DNA of 5,297 bases from Victivallales bacterium (GTDB taxonomy: Bacteria > Verrucomicrobiota > Lentisphaeria > Oligosphaerales > Oligosphaeraceae). Location: the NCBI GenBank assembly GCA_017431185.1, contig JAFRLP010000061.1, positions 1-5,297 of the forward strand. The letters run 5' to 3'. Below are positions 1 to 5,297 of this stretch, piece after piece. Each line of letters starts with the position of its first letter. Within the stretch, counting starts at the first letter, position 1. Both the position numbers and the translations under genes were made by a program. The notes beneath the pieces are model-generated. The model was not told the DNA's origin. It saw only the letters and a program-made list of their open reading frames with translations, and searched no databases.

Positions 1-454
1 ACTCGCCGTTGGGCTTGACGAAGGCGGGGAGGAAATCGACCTCCGCCGCGGAGGCTGGCGGGCAAAGCAGATGCCTGGGCACCCGCACTCCATGCGCGGC
101 AAGCACCTCATGGGTGGTGTATTTGCTGATGAGGTTCTTCATGGTCTGCGCGGAGGGGCCGATGTAGGGGACGCCCAATTCGTCCAGCACGTCCGCCACC
201 CAAACGGCGTCAGGGGGAATGCCAATGATGTCCTCGCGGTCGGAGAAGAAATAAAGCGCGCTCCAGGCCAGGTCACACGGATGTTCGCGAAGCTGCGACT
301 CCAGTTCAGCCCGACTCTCGGCCAGCGCGATGCGGCAGGCATACCCGCTGGCGAGAATGGCCTCGTGCACGGCCTCCGTCACTGCCATGTTGCCCCAGCC
401 CTGGGCGTCTCCGCCCACGCCGGTGATGAGAAGAATGTTGGGGGATTTCGTCAT
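1..454 (-). CDS. ATP-grasp ligase, D-Ala-D-Ala-ligase-like (partial, N-terminal 151 residues)
   Basis: The reading frame opens with ATG at 454 and runs without a stop off the left edge. The visible part fits the N-terminal and early central region of a Ddl-type ATP-grasp enzyme, a family that joins amino acids using ATP through an acyl-phosphate. Residues 6-12 (NILLITG) form a Rossmann-like first strand. Residues 93-101 (LGVPYIGPS) match the Ddl block LPYTGS, followed by a lysine (K111) and a helix, then GVRVPRHLL (122-130). PAFVKPNGE (143-151) matches the ATP-binding strand P-x-IVKP, with K147 the likely nucleotide-contacting lysine. The Ddl motifs GG-x-S-x-E-x-x-VS and HG-x-x-GEDG are not present; those places read GVGGDAQGWGNM (12-23) and ALYFFSDRED (66-75), so the substrate is probably not D-Ala plus D-Ala. 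Its ATG overlaps the racemase stop (ATGA, 451-454) and no good ribosome binding site precedes it, suggesting coupled translation. The catalytic C-terminal half is outside the window, so the family call is firm but the reaction is open. Confidence 0.8.
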   Translation of the reverse strand, partial: MTKSPNILLITGVGGDAQGWGNMAVTEAVHEAILASGYACRIALAESRAELESQLREHPCDLAWSALYFFSDREDIIGIPPDAVWVADVLDELGVPYIGPSAQTMKNLISKYTTHEVLAAHGVRVPRHLLCPPASAAEVDFLPAFVKPNGE

Positions 455-1344
455 TTTCCAAGGGATTTTTCCGAATCTGTCTGTGGTTTGCTGAACGGGA
501 AAAGGCGCGGCTCCGCCTGGACGTTTTGCAGTGCCTCGGCAATGGCTGGCGCACACGCCTTCCGGCGAAACCATTCGCCAAACACCTGGCGTGCTTTGGC
601 TGGGAGCGCCAGACGACTGTGATAGGTGAAACTTGTGCCCAAAAGCCCCTTGCCCATCAGGGAGTTGGGGGACTCGCAGGAGAGTTCACTGTCGGAAAAG
701 GCCTGGCTGAAGATGCCTTTTATCAAGTCGGTGCCGTAATCGTAGTGGGTGCAGCAGAACATCAGCGCAATTCTGGGTGGAGGGGAGTCGAAAAGCCGTC
801 GTCCCCGCAGGGACAGTTCCTTCACGTATGTCTTGACCGCACGTGACTCCGGCCCCCTTTCCAGCATGGTTGCCAGACCAGGGCATGGCACCCCCCGCAC
901 ACGGCTTACATCCGCTCCCTCCTTGGCCAGCATTGCCTGGTAAAAACCGGACTCGACGGTGGTCTTGGTGCCCATGATGAGCAGGGAGAGGTCCGGATGC
1001 ATGCCCAAGGCGGAAACCATGACCTGCGTCGCGCACGCGGTGATGGTCTGCACGGGAAAGGCGGGCGTGTACCATCGGAGCAGCCGCTCGTAGATGATGG
1101 AGAGCGTGTTGCAGGCCATAAGGCAGCCGTCTGGCGAAAAACTCTTCATGCTCTCCAGAACATCGCGCAGCACCTCCTCCTGGGCACGTGCCGACGGCAA
1201 CTGGTTGAACCCGCAGGTGCGGGAGGGAAGAGCATTGAAATAGATGACCTCACACGGCGCACCCCGCCCTCTTCCTGGCTGAAAGAGGTTGGCGGCGATG
1301 TTCAGTCCGCCCAGACCAGAGTCGCAGACAATGATTCGCTTCAT
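451..1344 (-). CDS. Asp/Glu racemase-family protein (glutamate racemase-like)
   Basis: This 297-residue protein belongs to the cofactor-independent Asp/Glu racemase superfamily, which inverts the alpha carbon of acidic amino acids with two cysteines as acid and base. Visible motifs in MurI order are CDSGLGG (7-13; MurI has FDSGVGG), ACNT (77-80, first catalytic cysteine C78), GTKTTVESGFY (125-135; MurI has a GT-x-x-T-x-x-S-x-x-Y block), VPCPGLATMLERG (152-164) and CCTHY (197-201, second catalytic cysteine C198). All key residues are present, so an active racemase, most likely making D-glutamate, is expected; aspartate or another substrate is possible. The segment between the first strand and C78 differs from MurI, and a polar tail of about 30 residues follows the domain. 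The start has AAGGG 7 bases upstream (1352-1356) inside the capA-like gene and overlaps its stop as ATGA. Because it sits in a ligase/CapA operon, it may serve that pathway rather than peptidoglycan synthesis, so I do not call it murI. Confidence 0.85.
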   Translation of the reverse strand: MKRIIVCDSGLGGLNIAANLFQPGRGRGAPCEVIYFNALPSRTCGFNQLPSARAQEEVLRDVLESMKSFSPDGCLMACNTLSIIYERLLRWYTPAFPVQTITACATQVMVSALGMHPDLSLLIMGTKTTVESGFYQAMLAKEGADVSRVRGVPCPGLATMLERGPESRAVKTYVKELSLRGRRLFDSPPPRIALMFCCTHYDYGTDLIKGIFSQAFSDSELSCESPNSLMGKGLLGTSFTYHSRLALPAKARQVFGEWFRRKACAPAIAEALQNVQAEPRLFPFSKPQTDSEKSLGK

Positions 1345-2504
1345 TCGTCAACCCTTCTGGTCTGATACTCCCGCACCAGAGCGACCAACTCCTCGGGGGC
1401 GTCATCAATGGTCAGGTCGGCAACGCGGGTCAGGCCGTCAATCCACTGGGTGCGGTGCTGTTCACAGCAGACCCTGTTGCGGAGCATGGCGGCCCCATGG
1501 GGCGGATTGTCCTGGAAAGCCTGGAGGATTTTGGCAAGTTCCTGCCGAAACCCCTCCACGCCATTGGCAGCCAGGACCGCATGCCACGCCGCCAAGGCTT
1601 GCCTCGGCGTCTTCAGAGGCCTGGACAATTTCGTGAACAATTTCCTGAACTCCCGCAGTTCATCCCCATGCAGCAGGCTCAGACCTGTGTCCTGGATGCG
1701 ATAGGGGATTGGGCGGTGCGACTCCACCCCCTGGTGGGTAATCTCCATCTCCAGCAGGTAGCCGATTTTGCGGTAATAGAGCGGGGTCTCCTGGTAAAAC
1801 GCGAAATTGCCCAGGCTGAAATAGGCTGGGCATTTGCCGAAAATGGTCATGCCCTGGGGCACATGCGGATGATGGCCGATGATGAGGTCCGCCCCTGCCT
1901 CAGCCCATTTCCTGAAAGCCGCATATACGTAATAGGAGGGGAATGGCTGGTATTCCAATCCGCAGTGCGCCGAAATCAGGATGGCGTCGTAATGCCCTTT
2001 TGCACGGCGGATATCGGCGGCCATGCGCAGCACGTCCCACCCGCGTACACCAGGCTTTCTTGCAGTGGCGCCTTGCATATCCTCCCCCTCCGAGATGGCC
2101 AGGACCAGAATCCTGACTCCCTGGCAGTCAATGGCCATGGGCTGACGCGCCTGACGCAACGTGGCGCCCGCGCCCACATAGTGGATGCCGTTCTTGGACA
2201 GCAGGTCGCGGGTGAAGCGAAAGCCCGACTCCCCCGAGTCAAAGGTGTGGTTGTTGGCCAGGATGGCCGCCTGGAATCCGCCTGCGGTCAATGCGCCAAT
2301 GTGTTCAGGGATGCCGGAAAAGGCCGCGCCGCTCTTGGTGATGTATCTTTCGCCTGTCCATAGCGGACATTCCAAATTGACGATGCGGTAGTCGGCTTTC
2401 TGAAGACGCTCCAGCAAATCGCCGTAAACTGCGGTCGGCTGTTTCAGCATCAACGGCGCAAACCTGCGAATGGGAGCAAAATCCGAGGCAAAAATCAGTT
2501 TCAT
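1341..2504 (-). CDS. CapA-like protein (poly-gamma-glutamate capsule family, metallophosphoesterase fold)
   Basis: Starting at 2504 the protein has 387 residues and carries the CapA/PGA_cap domain in its first 270. Motifs in order: FASDFAP (5-11, where the family often has GD), NLECPL (43-48), ILANNHTFDSG (81-91), ISAHCGLEY (177-185), GADLIIGHHPHVPQGM (204-219) and AYFSLGNFAF (227-236). The Asn, His and Asp residues are those expected to hold a metal centre. CapA/PgsA proteins take part in poly-gamma-glutamate capsule formation, with a biochemical role that is still debated. No signal peptide or membrane anchor is visible, unlike classical PgsA. Residues from about 275 to 387 form an extra region that I do not recognise, rich in predicted helix. 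The frame stays open upstream to an ATG at 2591, but the extra 29 residues have no domain match and contain a consensus promoter, and the first core strand begins at MKLIFASDF, so I choose 2504. GGAG lies 13 bases upstream. It is first in an operon with the racemase and the ATP-grasp ligase. Confidence 0.87.
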   Translation of the reverse strand: MKLIFASDFAPIRRFAPLMLKQPTAVYGDLLERLQKADYRIVNLECPLWTGERYITKSGAAFSGIPEHIGALTAGGFQAAILANNHTFDSGESGFRFTRDLLSKNGIHYVGAGATLRQARQPMAIDCQGVRILVLAISEGEDMQGATARKPGVRGWDVLRMAADIRRAKGHYDAILISAHCGLEYQPFPSYYVYAAFRKWAEAGADLIIGHHPHVPQGMTIFGKCPAYFSLGNFAFYQETPLYYRKIGYLLEMEITHQGVESHRPIPYRIQDTGLSLLHGDELREFRKLFTKLSRPLKTPRQALAAWHAVLAANGVEGFRQELAKILQAFQDNPPHGAAMLRNRVCCEQHRTQWIDGLTRVADLTIDDAPEELVALVREYQTRRVDE

Positions 2505-2517
2505 TCTGGAATGGGAT

Positions 2518-2521
2518 CTCC
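2518..2521 (-). promoter_or_regulatory. Probable ribosome binding site of the capA-like gene
   Basis: GGAG on the minus strand lies 13 bases before the ATG at 2504, slightly further than ideal. It falls downstream of the transcription start predicted from the promoter at 2550-2578, which supports the 2504 start over the upstream ATGs at 2549 and 2591. Confidence 0.5.
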
Positions 2522-2549
2522 AAAGTCCCCGTATGGCACTGCTTTCCAT

Positions 2550-2578
2550 AACATAACGCCCATTCCATAGGCTGTCAA
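2550..2578 (-). promoter_or_regulatory. Sigma70-type promoter of the capA-like/racemase/ATP-grasp operon
   Basis: On the minus strand a perfect -35 hexamer TTGACA (2578-2573) is followed by a 17-base spacer and TATGTT (2555-2550, 4 of 6 matches to TATAAT). Transcription would begin near 2543, giving a leader of about 40 bases before the ATG at 2504. It lies just downstream of the groEL terminator, exactly where an independent promoter is expected. It sits inside the longest possible reading frame of the capA-like gene, which argues that this frame is over-extended. Confidence 0.65.
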
Positions 2579-2654
2579 GCGCATTGCCCATAGATAGTCC
2601 GCAGATTTTACAAATGAAAAAAGCCTGGACCTCTGAATAGACACACCATGCTTT

Positions 2655-2694
2655 TAACGAAAAACGCCCGACACCAAAAAAGCGCCGGGCGTTT
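2655..2694 (-). terminator. Intrinsic terminator downstream of groEL
   Basis: Two perfectly complementary 9-base arms, AAACGCCCG (2662-2670) and CGGGCGTTT (2686-2694), enclose a 15-base loop. Read on the minus strand, the hairpin runs straight into TTTTT followed by CGTT. It begins 64 bases past the groEL stop and separates the chaperonin transcript from the next operon. The stem also ends in A/T on both sides, so it may work in both directions. Confidence 0.85.
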
Positions 2695-2758
2695 CACACG
2701 AACTCTCAGGCGCATGGTCTGACGACGCACACGTCCGGAGGATATGGAGGAGGCTGGA

Positions 2759-4405
<1,647 letters not shown>

Positions 4406-4414
4406 GATGAAAAT

Positions 4415-4419
4415 CTCCT
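4415..4419 (-). promoter_or_regulatory. Ribosome binding site of groEL
   Basis: AGGAG on the minus strand lies 9 bases before the groEL ATG, within the 41-base groES-groEL spacer. Confidence 0.8.
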
Positions 4420-4446
4420 ATTCTTGAACTTGTTTGCTGGTGATGA

Positions 4447-4737
4447 TTAGCGGACAACAACGGCCAGAATGTCGCTGGCGGAGAGAATCTTGTACTCCTT
4501 GTCGTCAATCTTGATTTCGGTGCCGCCGTATTTGCTGGTCAGCACGTGGTCTCCGGCCTTGACTTCCATCGGGATGATGCTTCCCTTCTCGTCACGCTTG
4601 CCAGGCCCGACGGCGACAATGACGGCCTCCTGGGGCTTCTCCTTGGCGGAATCCGGAATGTAGATGCCGCCCTTCATTTCCTCTTTCTGCTCAATGGCCT
4701 CAACGAGGACCCTGTCGCCCAACGGTTTGATGTTCAT
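4447..4737 (-). CDS. groES: GroES, 10 kDa co-chaperonin
   Basis: This 96-residue protein has the normal GroES length and caps the GroEL ring. It opens with [12 protein letters not shown] (2-13), the family's first beta strand with the PLGDRVLV signature. The mobile loop follows (about 17-34), with the GroEL-contacting hydrophobic triad I25-Y26-I27 in GGIYIPDSA. Then come the strand VIVAVGPGK (39-47), [21 protein letters not shown] (62-82) and the closing strand DILAVVVR. An AAGGAG 7 bases before the ATG fixes the start. It is the first gene of a groES-groEL pair and lies 126 bases after dnaK. Confidence 0.99.
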   Translation of the reverse strand: MNIKPLGDRVLVEAIEQKEEMKGGIYIPDSAKEKPQEAVIVAVGPGKRDEKGSIIPMEVKAGDHVLTSKYGGTEIKIDDKEYKILSASDILAVVVR

Positions 4738-4744
4738 TTGCTTT

Positions 4745-4750
4745 CTCCTT
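4745..4750 (-). promoter_or_regulatory. Ribosome binding site of groES
   Basis: AAGGAG on the minus strand is 7 bases before the groES ATG, near the ideal sequence and spacing and consistent with high expression. Confidence 0.85.
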
Positions 4751-4758
4751 GTTTTGCC

Positions 4759-4782
4759 AGTATCACTACGGGGATACTATCC
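4759..4782 (-). repeat. Inverted repeats in the groES leader (possible operator or leader hairpin)
   Basis: AGTATC and GATACT form 6-base perfect arms around 8 bases (4759-4778). A second, overlapping palindrome GGATA-C-TATCC covers 4772-4782. They end about 22 bases before the groES ATG, next to the ribosome binding site. This is not CIRCE, which has TTAGCACTC and GAGTGCTAA arms around 9 bases. A regulatory role is inferred only from position; short repeats like these can occur by chance. Confidence 0.35.
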
Positions 4783-4793
4783 TGTTGTCTGAT

Positions 4794-4819
4794 GGCATGG
4801 GGGGAACGCCCCCCATGCC
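4794..4819. terminator. Strong hairpin between dnaK and groES, possible terminator
   Basis: Perfect 11-base arms GGCATGGGGGG (4794-4804) and CCCCCCATGCC (4809-4819) enclose a 4-base AACG loop. The location suits termination of dnaK transcripts. However, on the minus strand no T-run follows; the TTTT lies on the plus-strand side (4820-4823). It could be a U-less terminator for dnaK, a barrier for plus-strand transcription, or an mRNA-stability hairpin that allows partial read-through into groES. Confidence 0.5.
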
Positions 4820-4844
4820 TTTTACACAATGAAACGCGGCGTAT

Positions 4845-4863
4845 CGGCGGCGTCCCGCCGCCG
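4845..4863. repeat. Short GC hairpin abutting the dnaK stop codon
   Basis: Arms CGGCGGCG (4845-4852) and CGCCGCCG (4856-4863) are perfectly complementary around a 3-base loop, and the outer arm touches the dnaK stop codon at 4864-4866. It would form a very stable stem in the dnaK message 3' end, probably acting with the larger hairpin at 4794-4819 to end or protect the transcript. Confidence 0.45.
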
Positions 4864-5297
4864 TCACTTCTTGTCGGCGTCCACATCGACGAAATCGTCT
4901 CCGCCAGCCGAGGATGAGGTTTCGCCGCCAGGCGCGGCGCCGCCGGCCTGCTGGGCCTGCTGCGCGTTGCGGTAGAGTTCCTCGGCGAAGGAGTGGAGCT
5001 TCGCCTCCATCTCCTTCATCGCGGACTCGATTCCGCCGATGCCGCCGTCCTTGATGGCGTCCTTGAGCTTGGCGAGGCTGGCCTCCACGTCCGCCTTGAG
5101 GTTGGCGGGCATCTTGTCGCCGTTCTCGCGGAGCTGCTTCTCGGTCTCATAGACCATGGCGTCCGCGCGGTTGCGGGTCTCGGTCTCGGCCTTGCGCTTC
5201 TTGTCCTCCTCGGCGTGCTCCTGGGCGTCGTTCACCATGCGCTTGATCTCCTCCTCGGAGAGGCCGGAGTTGGCGGTGATGGTGATCTTCTGCTCCT
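4864..5297 (-). CDS. dnaK: DnaK (Hsp70) chaperone, C-terminal 143 residues
   Basis: The frame is open from the right edge and ends in TGA at 4864-4866, so only the C-terminus of this ATP-driven cytoplasmic chaperone is visible. The first residues, EQKITITANSGLSEEEI, are the last strand of the substrate-binding domain and the start of the helical lid. They are followed by the charged lid segment MVNDAQEHAEEDKKRK and TRNRAD, both hallmarks of bacterial DnaK. A Gln/Ala-rich and Gly/Ser-rich linker leads to the acidic end DDFVDVDADKK, equivalent to the conserved DDVVDAEFEE tail of E. coli DnaK. The ATPase domain and gene start lie beyond the window. An ATG at 5238 is internal, not the start. Adjacency to groES-groEL gives a compact folding cluster. 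Confidence 0.97.
   Translation of the reverse strand, partial: EQKITITANSGLSEEEIKRMVNDAQEHAEEDKKRKAETETRNRADAMVYETEKQLRENGDKMPANLKADVEASLAKLKDAIKDGGIGGIESAMKEMEAKLHSFAEELYRNAQQAQQAGGAAPGGETSSSAGGDDFVDVDADKK

Noticed and set aside
71..622. A 183-codon plus-strand frame over the racemase/ligase junction
   Set aside because: It is antisense to two genes with clear catalytic motifs and a precise ATGA junction, and its translation looks like composition-driven sequence.
1455..2363. A 302-codon open frame on the plus strand opposite the capA-like gene
   Set aside because: It lies wholly within the CapA-domain gene, has no recognisable motif, and all other genes are on the minus strand.
4759..4782. 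CIRCE/HrcA operator
   Set aside because: The repeat arms (AGTATC/GATACT, 8-base spacer) do not resemble TTAGCACTC-N9-GAGTGCTAA.
4797..4830. A sigma32-like promoter for groES, since CCCCAT occurs on the minus strand
   Set aside because: CCCCAT is part of the hairpin arm, and no -35-like TTGAA lies at a proper distance; the nearest TTGTGT is about 21 bases away.

Overview
The window is a single-strand block: every gene I can support lies on the minus strand, so the order of transcription runs from high to low coordinates. The sequence is GC-rich and densely coded. The chaperonin proteins look like those of the Verrucomicrobiota/Lentisphaerota/Kiritimatiellota (PVC) group: GroES has a [18 protein letters not shown] mobile loop, GroEL has an [10 protein letters not shown] segment and a GGM-rich tail, and dnaK is directly followed by groES-groEL. 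This placement is an impression from remembered family sequences and is low confidence; no database was searched.

Right half (about 5297 to 2655): a chaperone block. The 3' end of dnaK enters at the window edge and stops at 4864. A 126-base gap with two perfect hairpins and a small inverted repeat follows. Then come groES (4737-4447) and, after 41 bases, groEL (4405-2759). The groESL unit is closed by a clear intrinsic terminator (2655-2694). No CIRCE element is visible.

Left half (about 2578 to 1): a separate three-gene operon with its own sigma70-type promoter (TTGACA, 17-base spacer, TATGTT; 2578-2550). It encodes a CapA-like metallophosphoesterase-fold protein (best start 2504, end 1341), an Asp/Glu racemase-family protein with both catalytic cysteines (1344-451), and the first 151 residues of an ATP-grasp ligase resembling D-Ala-D-Ala ligases (454 to the window edge). 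Both junctions are 4-base ATGA overlaps, which implies translational coupling and a shared task.

How they may work together: the chaperones are housekeeping folding machinery. The second operon combines a D-amino-acid-producing enzyme, an ATP-dependent ligase of the type that joins amino acids, and a protein of the family tied to poly-gamma-glutamate capsules. I infer a pathway that makes or attaches a D-amino-acid-containing peptide or polymer by a route other than the classical CapB/CapC one. The product cannot be read from this window, and the operon continues past base 1.
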